64,000 nucleotides of DNA from Bacteroidaceae bacterium (GTDB lineage Bacteria > Bacteroidota > Bacteroidia > Bacteroidales > Bacteroidaceae), in contig JAILQO010000031.1 of NCBI GenBank assembly GCA_024698925.1, forward strand, positions 1 through 64,000, in the 5' to 3' direction. Shown here in pieces: positions 31,446 to 41,742 of this stretch; the stretch's first letter is position 1; each line of letters opens with the position of its first letter. A program made the position numbers and the translations under genes. Under the pieces are notes generated by a model. It searched no databases and was not told the origin of the DNA. It saw only the letters and a list, made by a program, of their open reading frames with translations.

Positions 31446-33470
31446 TTAGCGGAGTTGGAGGCGTAGGAGGAGCTGGAGGTCAGGCTTCCAGGGACTGTTG
31501 ATTTGTGTGGCTCCTGAGGAGATGACGGAGCGGTCGCGGTAGTGGGTCACGCCTGCCTTGAACTGCAGCTGGAAGCGGCTACGGGCTGCTGCGTGACTGG
31601 GCTGCCAGCGTATGGTACTTACCAGCCGTTCCCCTTTGCCATAAAGCATCTGCATACCGAATGTCTGCATCAGCGAGGGTTCGTAGAGGTAGAGGCGACT
31701 GTTATAGTCTTCGGTGGAGAAGAGCAGGAAGGACATCGTGGTGCTGAATGGAGCCTGGGCTGGGGCATAGTCAAGTCTTGGCATCAAGGCCCAGCCTGTG
31801 GAGGAAGTGTTTAGAACGGCATCCGTGAAGTAGTGAAGAAAGGCTGTGGTGGAAGCCGTGAATTCACGCCCGAGCTGACGGCTGTAGCCTGCACGCAAAC
31901 GATGACTGTAGGTGCGGCGGTCACTACGTTCCTTGCTTTTGACAGCGTAGCGCAGTTGTGCCGTTTGCTGACGGGAGAAGTGAACGGTGCCTTGCACAAC
32001 ACCCTCGAATCCGCTACTGGAGCGGGTCATGGTGTAGCGTGGCCAAGGTGCGTAGAAATAGTCTAAGAGTGCGTGGAGATCCAAGGCTCCAAGCCCGTGA
32101 GCATCCGCCATGAGGCAGAGGCCGCTTTCATTGCGCACATCAGCACTTTCACCAAAGGATAAGGCATAGGGCGAGAAGTAGTTCTTGCCGTAGAAGCGCT
32201 GGATGGCAGAGAACTGCCATGCGGCAGACGGTCGCCACGCAAGCCGGTTTAACGTTGCCACTCCTTTGCTCTTGCGCGCAAAGCTGTAAGCTGTCTCTCC
32301 GCTGATGGCGAGATGATGCCCTTGAAAGCCGTAGTCAACTGCAGTTGCACCAAAGAGGTAGCCTTCAGGATAAATCTGACGATAGAGCTGTTTGTCCTGA
32401 CGGAACAGATGGTCATAGTGCTGGAATAATGCTGAGGCTCCTGCCTGCCATGAGGCATGATGCCAGGCTGCATGAAGGGCTGCGGCATGACTGCCGAGGG
32501 TGCCGCGATGGGCTCGTTCGCTGTCTGTGCGATGCAGTCCAGAGGTGTTGATAGACCGCACCGTATTGTCTTTCTGCACCGTGGCATCTAGTTGTCGTGT
32601 GGAACCGAGCGCTGTGATAGTCCATTGTGTGCCCAGCTCCACACTTGCTGCTACGCCACGCAGATAGCGGCTCTCGTCGGCAGACCGATGGGGACGGAGC
32701 GATGAGCTGGAGCGCCAGAGATTTCCTTGCTGCTTACCGATGCGGAATCCCGTATTCATCACCAACCCCTCGCCGAATGATGCCTTGAAGTCACCTATTA
32801 TCATCGTATGCAGGCGCGCGCGTGAGCCAAGCGACACATCCTTGAGCATCACGTGGGCTCCCCATGCATCCCAGAGCGGCTGCTGGCGTGTGAAGATAGG
32901 TTCACCCGCATCCTTTTCAGCTCGCACTCCCACGTCCCAATGGTTCCATTGCCCTGTGTAGCGTAGTCGGTTGGAGATGCCTTGTGCCCACGGCCATCCT
33001 TGGCGCTCATAGAGCGGGATGTCCAGTCGCGTCAGCACTTCCTGGCGATTGCTGGGGAGGCTACGTTGTGGCTGCGTGGGTTGTGAGGTCTCCGCTTCTA
33101 TCATCACAAAGAGACGGAGCCATTCTTGCTGCTGGAGTGTCAAGGCAGCTATCAGCCTCAACTCGCCCAACGAGTGTAGCGCGCCGTGTCTGTCACGATA
33201 ATTGACAATCGCTTCGGCCTCGCGCTTGGAGAGAAAAGGCAGCTCCAGCAGCTCGGAGCATGAGGTGCGATTGATGTCCAGCGGATGCTCGTGCCAGTAA
33301 GACAGCTCCTCTGCCTGCGCCTCCCAGCTTTCGGCATCTGCTTCGTCCGTCACATTGGCCTCTGTCCACTCCTGCATGAACTGATCCCATGATAACGACT
33401 GCCCTCTTGCATTTGTCAAGCCGAGGAACGTAAAAAGTACCAATAAGACAGTTTTTCGCGCTTTTTCCAT
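31446..33470 (-). CDS. Secreted/outer-membrane protein with N-terminal helix-hairpin-helix (ComEA-like) motif
   Basis: PLDINRTSCSELLELPFLSKREAEAIVNYRDRHGALHSLGELRLI then beta-rich barrel-like region. Confidence 0.7.
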   Translation of the reverse strand: MEKARKTVLLVLFTFLGLTNARGQSLSWDQFMQEWTEANVTDEADAESWEAQAEELSYWHEHPLDINRTSCSELLELPFLSKREAEAIVNYRDRHGALHSLGELRLIAALTLQQQEWLRLFVMIEAETSQPTQPQRSLPSNRQEVLTRLDIPLYERQGWPWAQGISNRLRYTGQWNHWDVGVRAEKDAGEPIFTRQQPLWDAWGAHVMLKDVSLGSRARLHTMIIGDFKASFGEGLVMNTGFRIGKQQGNLWRSSSSLRPHRSADESRYLRGVAASVELGTQWTITALGSTRQLDATVQKDNTVRSINTSGLHRTDSERAHRGTLGSHAAALHAAWHHASWQAGASALFQHYDHLFRQDKQLYRQIYPEGYLFGATAVDYGFQGHHLAISGETAYSFARKSKGVATLNRLAWRPSAAWQFSAIQRFYGKNYFSPYALSFGESADVRNESGLCLMADAHGLGALDLHALLDYFYAPWPRYTMTRSSSGFEGVVQGTVHFSRQQTAQLRYAVKSKERSDRRTYSHRLRAGYSRQLGREFTASTTAFLHYFTDAVLNTSSTGWALMPRLDYAPAQAPFSTTMSFLLFSTEDYNSRLYLYEPSLMQTFGMQMLYGKGERLVSTIRWQPSHAAARSRFQLQFKAGVTHYRDRSVISSGATQINSPWKPDLQLLLRLQLR

Positions 33471-33661
33471 GCAAAATATAGCTTTCGGATATGCAAAAGT
33501 AAAGAAATTATAGAGATTTTGTCACTTTTTGTCAGAAAAAAGCTTGCATTTAAGGTTTTTTCGCTACTTTTGCCGCGCATTTTCGCAAGAGCGAATGCAA
33601 ATAGCGATGAATGTAAGAGAAAAAGAAAAATAATTGTAGAATTAGTAAAACTAAAAGACTT

Positions 33662-34453
33662 ATGAGAGTTATCATTGAACCGAGCTACGATCGCATGTCC
33701 CAGTGGGCTGCCGATTACATCGTCAACAAGATCAACGCTGCAAAGCCCACAGCCGAGAAGCCCTTTGTGCTTGGTCTCCCCACCGGCAGCAGCCCCATCG
33801 GTACCTACCAGGCACTGGTCAAGGCTAACAAGGAGGGTCGCGTAAGCTTCAAGCACGTGCTGACGTTCAACATGGACGAGTATGTGAACCTTCCCGAGAG
33901 CCATCCCGAGAGCTACCACAGCTTCATGGCTACCAACTTCTTCGATCACATTGATATCCCCAAGGAGAATATCCATATCCTGAACGGTAACGCCAAGGAT
34001 CTGGCAGCTGAATGTGCTCATTACGAGCAGATGATTCAGGAAGCCGGTGGTATCGATCTGTTCATGGGTGGTATTGGTCCTGACGGCCACATCGCTTTCA
34101 ACGAGCCGGGCAGCAGCCTGCAGAGCCGCACACGCCAGAAGACGCTGACTACTGATACACGCGTAGCTAACAGCCGCTTCTTCGGTGGTAACCCCGACGA
34201 AGTACCTGCAACAGCTCTTACTGTAGGCGTAGGCACCGTGATGGATGCACGCGAGGTATTGATTCTCTGCAATGGCCACAACAAGGCTCGCGCCCTTCAG
34301 GCAGCTATTGAGGGTCCTGTCACCCAGTGGTGGACCATCAGCGCCCTGCAGATGCACCCCCACGGCATCATCGTCTGCGACGAGGCTGCCACCGAGGAAA
34401 TCAAGCACGGCACCTACAAGTACTTCAAGGATATCGAGAAGGATAACCTCTAA
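33662..34453 (+). CDS. nagB: Glucosamine-6-phosphate deaminase
   Basis: [44 protein letters not shown]. Confidence 0.96.
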   Translation: MRVIIEPSYDRMSQWAADYIVNKINAAKPTAEKPFVLGLPTGSSPIGTYQALVKANKEGRVSFKHVLTFNMDEYVNLPESHPESYHSFMATNFFDHIDIPKENIHILNGNAKDLAAECAHYEQMIQEAGGIDLFMGGIGPDGHIAFNEPGSSLQSRTRQKTLTTDTRVANSRFFGGNPDEVPATALTVGVGTVMDAREVLILCNGHNKARALQAAIEGPVTQWWTISALQMHPHGIIVCDEAATEEIKHGTYKYFKDIEKDNL

Positions 34454-34510
34454 TCATCCTTTCAGCGTTCCTGAAGCGCACGTTAACACATTCAACGGTT
34501 AACATACCTC

Positions 34511-34542
34511 AAGCCTTTCAGCCATCACAGCTGGAAGGCTTT
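34511..34542 (+). terminator. Intrinsic terminator after nagB
   Basis: AAGCCTTTCAGC...GCTGGAAGGCTTTC then TTTTTG. Confidence 0.75.
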
Positions 34543-34565
34543 CTTTTTGTTATTATTAGTGACCC

Positions 34566-34740
34566 TTCACAGATTCACAATTCACAGTTTATTTTTCAAG
34601 GGGGTACACCCCACCCCTTCGATTATTCTTATATTATTTATATGAATAATTATTTATATATATGTATAAATATACAATTCTAGCTCAGGTCGAGAGGGGG
34701 GAGGGCTCGAAAAATAACTGTGAATCTGTGAATCTGTGAA
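34566..34740. repeat. Large fold-back element built of ATTCACAG-type units
   Basis: 34566-34597 and 34709-34740 are near-complementary (TTCACAGATTCACA..ATTTTTC / GAAAAATAACTGTGAATCTGTGAATCTGTGAA). Confidence 0.9.
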
Positions 34741-35090
34741 TGCTCTTAGCGCAACTCATTCATATAGAATATTTTCGCTGCACAGGGCATTTTTGCGCCC
34801 TGCCTAGGAAAAATTTTTTCCCTGCCCAGGGAGCAAGATTTTTCTCGCGAGCCACTTATTTCATCCCTAGTCGGGTGATTTTCTCCACACACTCGCTCCT
34901 CAATTTGCAAACAACGCAACCAAACTATGCCGTTTTGCATTTGTATATTTATGCATAATCAGGTAACCATTTATTATAGGATCTGCTGGTATTCATGATG
35001 ACAACAAAAAAATGGCGGATGGAGCGCTGTTATTATGAAAAAAAGGTGTACCTTTGTCCGCCCAAAATGACTAATCATTGTCAACTGAAA

Positions 35091-36218
35091 ATGAAAAAGA
35101 TATTGACTGTGGCCTGCATGGCGATGGCACTAGCTGCCCATGCACAGGAAAACACTAACAAGTGGTACGACAACCTCAAGTTCAGCGGCTACGGCATGCT
35201 GCAGTATCAGGCTACCGATAAGTATAGCAACCAGACCATCACAAATAGCAACGGAGATCCAGAGACCGTTGCCGTGAAGGACCACGCCAACGCTTTCAAC
35301 CTGCGTCTGGCCCGCTTCATCCTCGACGGCAAGATCAGCGACTTTGATTGGCGCGTACAGATACAAGGCACAAATGCGAAGGGGGCCGGAGAGCCCACCG
35401 TGCAGCTCATCGACCTCTACGCCGAATGGGTGGCGCACAAGGAATTCCGCATCAAGGCAGGTCAGTTCAAGCGCGCCTTCACCTTCGAGAATCCCATGAA
35501 TCCCATCACGCAGGGATGGTACTCATACGCCAACGTCATCAACGCCCTTTCAGGCTTCGGCGACCGCACGGGTGAGAAATCCAGCGGCGGACGCGACATC
35601 GGCCTGCAGGTGCAGGGCGACCTCTTCCCCAACACCAGCGGACGCCGACTGCTGCACTATCAGGTGGGCGTTTACAATGGCGAGGGTATCAATGCCAAAG
35701 AAACGAATAACCGCAAGGACATCATCGGAGGCCTGTGGGTGATGCCCTTTGAGGGCTTCCGCATCGGCGCGTTCGGATGGACAGGCAGTCGCGGCAACAT
35801 GACAGATATGAATGACGACAAGGTCAGCATCGACAAGAATCGCTATGCGCTCTCGGCAGAGTACACCAAAGACGAGTACACCTTCCGCGCGGAGTATCTG
35901 CACAGCCAGGGCTGGGGCGCTGACAAGGTGGGCAGCAATACCATCGACTACTCCAAGGGCGACAAGGCCGACGGCTGGTATGTCCTTGGCATCGTGCCTG
36001 TTGTCAAGAACAAACTCCACGCCAAGGCCCGCTACCAGACCTACCGCGAGAAGAAGGAGTGGAATAGCGCCAAGACGATGTACGAGGTGGGCGTGAACTA
36101 CTACTTCACGAAGAACCTGCAACTGAATGTGGAGTACGCGCTCGTCAATGAACGCGCCATCGTAGATAACAAGCAGAACTACAACTTCTTCGACGCACAG
36201 CTCGACTTCCGCTTCTGA
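35091..36218 (+). CDS. Porin (phosphate-selective porin O/P-like)
   Basis: Signal peptide MKKILTVACMAMALAAHAQ; KFSGYGMLQYQ, RFILDGKISDFDWRVQIQG; C-terminal FFDAQLDFRF. Confidence 0.8.
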   Translation: MKKILTVACMAMALAAHAQENTNKWYDNLKFSGYGMLQYQATDKYSNQTITNSNGDPETVAVKDHANAFNLRLARFILDGKISDFDWRVQIQGTNAKGAGEPTVQLIDLYAEWVAHKEFRIKAGQFKRAFTFENPMNPITQGWYSYANVINALSGFGDRTGEKSSGGRDIGLQVQGDLFPNTSGRRLLHYQVGVYNGEGINAKETNNRKDIIGGLWVMPFEGFRIGAFGWTGSRGNMTDMNDDKVSIDKNRYALSAEYTKDEYTFRAEYLHSQGWGADKVGSNTIDYSKGDKADGWYVLGIVPVVKNKLHAKARYQTYREKKEWNSAKTMYEVGVNYYFTKNLQLNVEYALVNERAIVDNKQNYNFFDAQLDFRF

Positions 36219-36368
36219 GTGATGAAGTCGGGTCACTGAACGTCAAAGGAAAAGACAAAAACATGAAAACATCAACCCATAAATGGGTTTTTTCACACAA
36301 AAGCGAACGCTAATTCCTAAAAAGTTCGTACCTTTGCAGCCGCAAATTAATTTTTATCAGATAGATAC

Positions 36369-37880
36369 ATGGAATTTAAGCGTATTCAAGCTGCTGAAGC
36401 CGCAGCGCTGATTGAGAACGGCCACACACTGGGCCTCTCAGGCTTCACACCCGCAGGCGTGCCCAAGTGCATTACTGCCGAGGTGGCTAAGAAAGCTCAT
36501 GCCGAACACGAGGCAGGCCGTCCGTTCAAAGTGAATATCTTCACGGGTGCCAGCACAGGTCAGAGCTGCGACGGTATGCTGGCCAACGAGCAGGCCATCG
36601 GTCTGCGCGCGCCTTACACCACCAACCCCGACTTCCGCAAGCACGTGAACCTCAACGAGATTCGCTACACGGATCTCAACCTCAGCAATATGGCTACCCA
36701 GATCCGTCAGGGCTACCTCGGCGACGTGGATTGGGCCATCATCGAGGCTTGCGACGTGGAGATTCACGGCTCCAAGGCTCACATCTTCCTGACAGCTGCT
36801 GGTGGTATCAGCCCCACCGTTTGCCGTCTGGCCAAGCGTGGTATTTTCGTAGAGCTCAACGCCTTCCACAGCCCGAAGAGCAAGGGTCTGCACGACGTTT
36901 ATGAAATTGAATACCACCCCTATCGCACTCCCATCAACATCACCAAGCCCAACGATCGCATCGGTAAACCCTACGTGGAGGTAGATGCAGACCGCATCCT
37001 GGGTATCGTTGAGTGCAACATCCCCGATGAGGCACGCACCTTCAAGGATCCCGATCCCATCACCACCAAGATTGGTCAGAACGTGGCAGACTTCCTCGTC
37101 CAGAACATGCGCGAGGGTAAGATTCCTCCCACCTTCCTGAACCTGCAGTCTGGCGTAGGTAGCGGTGCCAACGCCGTGCTCGGCGCTTTGGGACACAGCA
37201 CAGAAGTGCCCAACTTCAACATCTACACCGAGGTGCTGCAGGATGCACCTGTGCAACTGATGCGCGAGGGTCGTGTGCTCTCTGCTTCGGCCTGCTCACT
37301 GACGGTGACCAACGAGTGCCTCACAGGCATCTACGATGATATCGACTTCTTCAAGGACAAGCTCGTACTGCGTCCCTCTGAGATCTCCAATAACCCCGAG
37401 GTCATTGCTCGCATCGGCGTCTGCTCCCTGAACACCGCCATCGAAGCTGACATCTACGGTCACGTGAACAGCACCAAGATTTGCGGCACGAAGATGATGA
37501 ACGGTATCGGCGGTAGCGCTGACTTCACCTGCAACAGCTACCTCAGCATCTTCACCTGCGGTTCCACCACCAAGGGCGGCGCGATCTCCAGCATCGTTCC
37601 TTTCGCCAGTCATATCGACCACACCAGCCACTTCGTGGACGCTGTCATCACAGAGTACGGCGTAGCCGACCTTCGCGGCAAGTGCGCAATGGAGAAGGCC
37701 GAGGAGCTCATCAAGGTGGCTCATCCCGACTACCAGCCCCTGCTGCGTGACTACCTGAAGTATGCCGAGAAATATAGCGGCCACACACACCACTGCCTCA
37801 GCGCTGCCTTTGCAATGCACGACACGTTCCTGCGCAAGGGCGACATGCGCCTGACAGATCTGGCTGAATACGTCAAGTAA
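36369..37880 (+). CDS. Acetyl-CoA hydrolase/transferase family (succinate/acetate CoA-transferase type)
   Basis: GHTLGLSGFTPAGVPK; LNLQSGVGSGANAVLGAL; SCNSYLSIF-like; EYGVADLRGK. Confidence 0.9.
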   Translation: MEFKRIQAAEAAALIENGHTLGLSGFTPAGVPKCITAEVAKKAHAEHEAGRPFKVNIFTGASTGQSCDGMLANEQAIGLRAPYTTNPDFRKHVNLNEIRYTDLNLSNMATQIRQGYLGDVDWAIIEACDVEIHGSKAHIFLTAAGGISPTVCRLAKRGIFVELNAFHSPKSKGLHDVYEIEYHPYRTPINITKPNDRIGKPYVEVDADRILGIVECNIPDEARTFKDPDPITTKIGQNVADFLVQNMREGKIPPTFLNLQSGVGSGANAVLGALGHSTEVPNFNIYTEVLQDAPVQLMREGRVLSASACSLTVTNECLTGIYDDIDFFKDKLVLRPSEISNNPEVIARIGVCSLNTAIEADIYGHVNSTKICGTKMMNGIGGSADFTCNSYLSIFTCGSTTKGGAISSIVPFASHIDHTSHFVDAVITEYGVADLRGKCAMEKAEELIKVAHPDYQPLLRDYLKYAEKYSGHTHHCLSAAFAMHDTFLRKGDMRLTDLAEYVK

Positions 37881-37900
37881 AGCAGCATGCTATAAAGAAT

Positions 37901-37929
37901 AAAGGGGGACCCGAATTGGATCCCCCTTT
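37901..37929 (+). terminator. Intrinsic terminator
   Basis: AAAGGGGGA...TCCCCCTTT then TT. Confidence 0.75.
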
Positions 37930-37947
37930 TTCATTATATAAACAGGC

Positions 37948-40362
37948 CTACAGCTTGATGCTTTGGCGTTTGCCGTTGTAAGTAACGTCCTTCTTGGTGC
38001 CGTCTGGCAGCACAATGCGGAAGGTGCGTTGTGCGAGCATGCCAGGGAACTGACCTTGGCGGGCTCCGAGGGTGAGGGTGCGTCCCTTATCCTTCCACGT
38101 CATCGGAATCTCTGCATAGGCGCCCTGCTCGTATGCATAGGTGTCGCCATCGTCCTCATAGAGCGTGAAGGTGCCGTCTGCGCCAGGATAGACACGCAGT
38201 TCCAGCGTACTCCAGTCGCGCTGCGGAATGGACTGCATCACGTCGCCCACAGGCAGGATGCTGCCAGCACGCACGAAGAGCGGAATGGAAGCGAGGGTCG
38301 TTGTGAGGGTGATGTCCTGCCCACCGGCGTAGGCCTTACCCGTCCAGAAGTCATACCACTGCGTGCCTGCGGGCAGGTACTTCTTGATGGTCTTGGGCAT
38401 CGTGAAGTCCTGAGCTGCGGAGGGTGTCTCGCCATCATCCTTCTTCTTGTCCCATCCTGTCATTTCGTTGGTGCGGATGAGCTTCTCCTGCGTATATTGA
38501 GCCTCCACGATGGGAGCTACCAGCAACTGGCGGCCGAAGAGGAACTCGTCCTTGAGATCGTGCGTGCGGGCATCTTTCTGGAAGTCCATCCAGAGGGCAC
38601 GCATGAAGGTGCCGCGACGATGGGTCACGTCCCAGGCGGTACTATATATATAAGGTATAAGACGGTAGCGCAGGCGGATGGCATCGGCAAGTGCATCATA
38701 AACAGGCTCGCCGGCCTTGCCGAAGTGATAGACCTCGCGATAAGTCTCTGTACCGTGACTGCGCATCATGGGACAGAAAGCGCCAAACTGCATCCAACGG
38801 ACATAGAGCTCCTGGAACTGCGGGTTGCGGCAGCCCGTCATGGGACCTCCGTGGTTATAAGAACCTGAGAAGAAGCCGCCGATGTCGGTATTGCAATGGG
38901 GAGCACCCGTCAGCGAGAAGTTCAGCAGCATCGGTATCTGGTTGCGCAGTGTGGGCCAGTTGCTGTTGACATCACCCGTCCACACATTGGAGGCAAAGCG
39001 CTGCTGACCGGCAAAGCCGGAGCGCGTCAGCACCATCACACGCTTGTCCGAGGTCGTTGCACGCTGGTGTTCATAGACACCCTGCACACAAGCCAGCGGG
39101 AAGGCATTGCGCACCTTGCGGAAAGTGCCGAGGGCGGTAGGTTCGTCGAGGTCGCTCTCCTTGAAGTCATGATGGTCGGGGTCCGTGGAATCCATCCACC
39201 ACACGTCAGCGCCGAGGTCGAAGAGTCGCTTCAGGTGGTTCCAATAAATGTCGCGTGCCTCAGCGGTATAGGGTTTATAGACGCGTACGCCGCTGGGATA
39301 GTCCTTACGGGGCGGCCACTGAGAGAGTCCGCTCTGGGGCCACGTCTGGAAATTGAAGAGCAAGTCGCGCTCATCCATATCGCGATAGGGCTTGGTCATC
39401 GGGCCAAAACTCTGCCAGATGCTGATAGCCAAGTGGGCATTCTGATCGTGAATGTGCTTGATCATACCCTTGGCATCACCGAATTCGGGATTCAGGAATT
39501 CCATCGCATTCCACAGGTAGTTGCTGTCCCAGTACTGCCAATCGAGAATCATGCCGTCAAGAGGCACACCAATCGCACGATAGCGGTCCAGCACCTCTGT
39601 CAGTTCGCGCTGGCTCTTGTAGCGCTCGCGGCTCTGCCAGAAACCGTAGCTCCACATCGGCAGCATAGGCACATCGCCTGTCAGTTCGCGAATGAGGGCG
39701 ATATTTCCGTCGGCTGAACCACCCAGCATGAAGTAGTAATCAATGCCGTCGGCCACCTCAGAGGCAAAGGTGAGGCCATCCTCGCGAGTGTCACGGAGCT
39801 GCGTCGGAGAGTAGTTGTCCCAGAAGACCGCGTAGCCCTTGAGGCTCTGGAAGATGTTCTGGAAGTCCTCGAGATTGCTTTGGATCATGCGGCGATGCTC
39901 ACCACGCTGGTTCAGCTTGCCGTTCTCCATGAGGCCAATACCATAGATAGCCTCATCGGCATCGAGGTCAAAGCGGGTTCCTGCACGGAAGAGGCCTGCG
40001 TCAGCACCTTCCTTGATGGGCTGCAGCTCCCAGGCGTCCTCACACAGCAGTTCGCGCATATCCTTCGTGAGGAAGCGCACGGTGCCTGTCGATTTCCACA
40101 CCACAACGGCCATTTTGTCCGTCTTCAAGGTGACGATTCCGTCCTTGTCCGTTTGCTTGACCTTCACCGTCTCAGGTGTCTTGATGACAACGAGACTGGG
40201 AGCAACAGAGGCTCCGGACATGGTCTTGGTAATGCGCACAATGTCATTGCTGAGGAAGGAGACACGCAAGGTGACATCCTTGCCCACCGTCAGCGTGACG
40301 TCAGTAGCCATCATCGTCGTTGCGACGAGGACGAGCAGAAGAGAAGAGAGAATTCTTTTCAT
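37948..40362 (-). CDS. Glycoside hydrolase family 31
   Basis: DGMILDWQYWDSN, DVWWMDSTDPDHHD, DIGGFFSGSY; signal peptide. Confidence 0.88.
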   Translation of the reverse strand: MKRILSSLLLVLVATTMMATDVTLTVGKDVTLRVSFLSNDIVRITKTMSGASVAPSLVVIKTPETVKVKQTDKDGIVTLKTDKMAVVVWKSTGTVRFLTKDMRELLCEDAWELQPIKEGADAGLFRAGTRFDLDADEAIYGIGLMENGKLNQRGEHRRMIQSNLEDFQNIFQSLKGYAVFWDNYSPTQLRDTREDGLTFASEVADGIDYYFMLGGSADGNIALIRELTGDVPMLPMWSYGFWQSRERYKSQRELTEVLDRYRAIGVPLDGMILDWQYWDSNYLWNAMEFLNPEFGDAKGMIKHIHDQNAHLAISIWQSFGPMTKPYRDMDERDLLFNFQTWPQSGLSQWPPRKDYPSGVRVYKPYTAEARDIYWNHLKRLFDLGADVWWMDSTDPDHHDFKESDLDEPTALGTFRKVRNAFPLACVQGVYEHQRATTSDKRVMVLTRSGFAGQQRFASNVWTGDVNSNWPTLRNQIPMLLNFSLTGAPHCNTDIGGFFSGSYNHGGPMTGCRNPQFQELYVRWMQFGAFCPMMRSHGTETYREVYHFGKAGEPVYDALADAIRLRYRLIPYIYSTAWDVTHRRGTFMRALWMDFQKDARTHDLKDEFLFGRQLLVAPIVEAQYTQEKLIRTNEMTGWDKKKDDGETPSAAQDFTMPKTIKKYLPAGTQWYDFWTGKAYAGGQDITLTTTLASIPLFVRAGSILPVGDVMQSIPQRDWSTLELRVYPGADGTFTLYEDDGDTYAYEQGAYAEIPMTWKDKGRTLTLGARQGQFPGMLAQRTFRIVLPDGTKKDVTYNGKRQSIKL

Positions 40363-40500
40363 CTTGATGTAGGGTTCAGTTTGAAGAGATTTAGTATGAT
40401 TTGTGTCTGATGCAGTCATCTCAGAATAGGAAAAACAAAAGATGAAAGAAGAGTGTGTTAGGCTTTTCTTTCATCTCCCGTCTTTACGCTTTGTTCTGTG

Positions 40501-40573
40501 GTTGGGATACCCGGATTCGAACCAGGAAAAACAGAACCAAAACCTGTTGTGTTACCATTACACCATATCCCAA
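40501..40573 (-). tRNA. tRNA-Gln (TTG)
   Basis: Acceptor TTGGGAT/ATCCCAA, anticodon loop TTTTGGT, T-loop TTCGAAT. Confidence 0.92.
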
Positions 40574-40732
40574 TCCTAAGGCTTTTATTGCTAAAAGCGC
40601 GGCAAAGGTACACATTATTTTCCATTTCTGCCGCACAAATTCAGAAAAAATTTACATGAACGATGCTTTTATTGACATGTAATTCAAATAAAGTTCGTAT
40701 ATTTGCGGCGCAGGAAAAACTTTACACCCGAA

Positions 40733-41629
40733 ATGGAAAAGAAAGTAGCATTAGTATTGTCAAGCGGCGGTGCTAGAGGACTTGCCCACATCGGCGCCAT
40801 CGAGGAACTGGAGGCACAAGGCTATCAGATTACCTCCATTGCAGGATGTTCGATGGGCTCGCTCATCGGAGGTGTCTATGCGGCCGGAAAGCTGGCGGAA
40901 TTCCGCGAGTGGATGAAGACGATAGACAGAAAGAAGATGAGGGAGCTGACGGACTTCTCGCTCAGCCTGAACCATGTGGCCAAGGGTATGCGCATCATCG
41001 AGGCCATCATGGAATTTGTGCCCGACGTTCCCATCGAGGAGCTCCCCATCCCATATTGTGCTGTTGCTACCGACTGGATATCCGGGCGCGAGGTGGTGTT
41101 CCGTGAAGGCAGCCTGTTCCAGGCCATCCGCGCCTCCATCTCGCTACCTTCATTCTACGAGCCCGTGAAGCGCGACGGCATGATACTTATTGACGGCGGT
41201 GTGACCAATCCCATACCTTTGAACCGTGTCGTGCGCCACGAGGGCGACATCCTTGTGGGCGTTGACGTGAGCGGTCACGACTACGAGGCGCAATGGGAAG
41301 CGCATCAGGAACAGACGGAAAAGCGCAAGCACAGCACGTCGCTCTCGCAGCAGATACTCAACCGCCTCATCCCTGACAATCTCGACTTCAACCATTACAC
41401 GATTCTCTCGCGAGTCAGTTCCATCATGATCCGACAGAATTCCCTGCTGATGACGCAGCTGACAAAGCCTGACATCTTGGTGGATATCCAGATGAGTCGC
41501 TACGACGGCTTTGACTACGACAAGTCGGAGAAACTCATCGCCTTGGGAAAACAGAAGACACGACAGGCGCTGCTCCAGCACGCTGAATGTCTGTCGAAGA
41601 TCCCGAAGGAAATGCACAGGGCTCAATGA
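40733..41629 (+). CDS. Patatin-like phospholipase
   Basis: LVLSSGGARGLAHIGAIEEL, GCSMGSLIGG, DGGVTNPIPL. Confidence 0.92.
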   Translation: MEKKVALVLSSGGARGLAHIGAIEELEAQGYQITSIAGCSMGSLIGGVYAAGKLAEFREWMKTIDRKKMRELTDFSLSLNHVAKGMRIIEAIMEFVPDVPIEELPIPYCAVATDWISGREVVFREGSLFQAIRASISLPSFYEPVKRDGMILIDGGVTNPIPLNRVVRHEGDILVGVDVSGHDYEAQWEAHQEQTEKRKHSTSLSQQILNRLIPDNLDFNHYTILSRVSSIMIRQNSLLMTQLTKPDILVDIQMSRYDGFDYDKSEKLIALGKQKTRQALLQHAECLSKIPKEMHRAQ

Positions 41630-41682
41630 GAAAGGTGAGAACATTGATGCCAGCATCAAATTATTAGAACATACCTTTAAAG

Positions 41683-41721
41683 AAAAGGGGCTGTGCCATT
41701 CAATTTGACACAACCCCTTTT
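41683..41721. terminator. Bidirectional terminator between convergent genes
   Basis: AAAAGGGGCTGTG...CACAACCCCTTTT. Confidence 0.7.
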
Positions 41722-41742
41722 AAGTCTTCAAACGGTCGCTAA

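Noticed and set aside
33416-34408. 330-aa minus-strand ORF opposite nagB
   Set aside because: Antisense to an unmistakable nagB; no recognisable domain.
34740-34958. 72-aa ORF in the nagB-porin gap
   Set aside because: Runs through palindromic repeat DNA; likely spurious.
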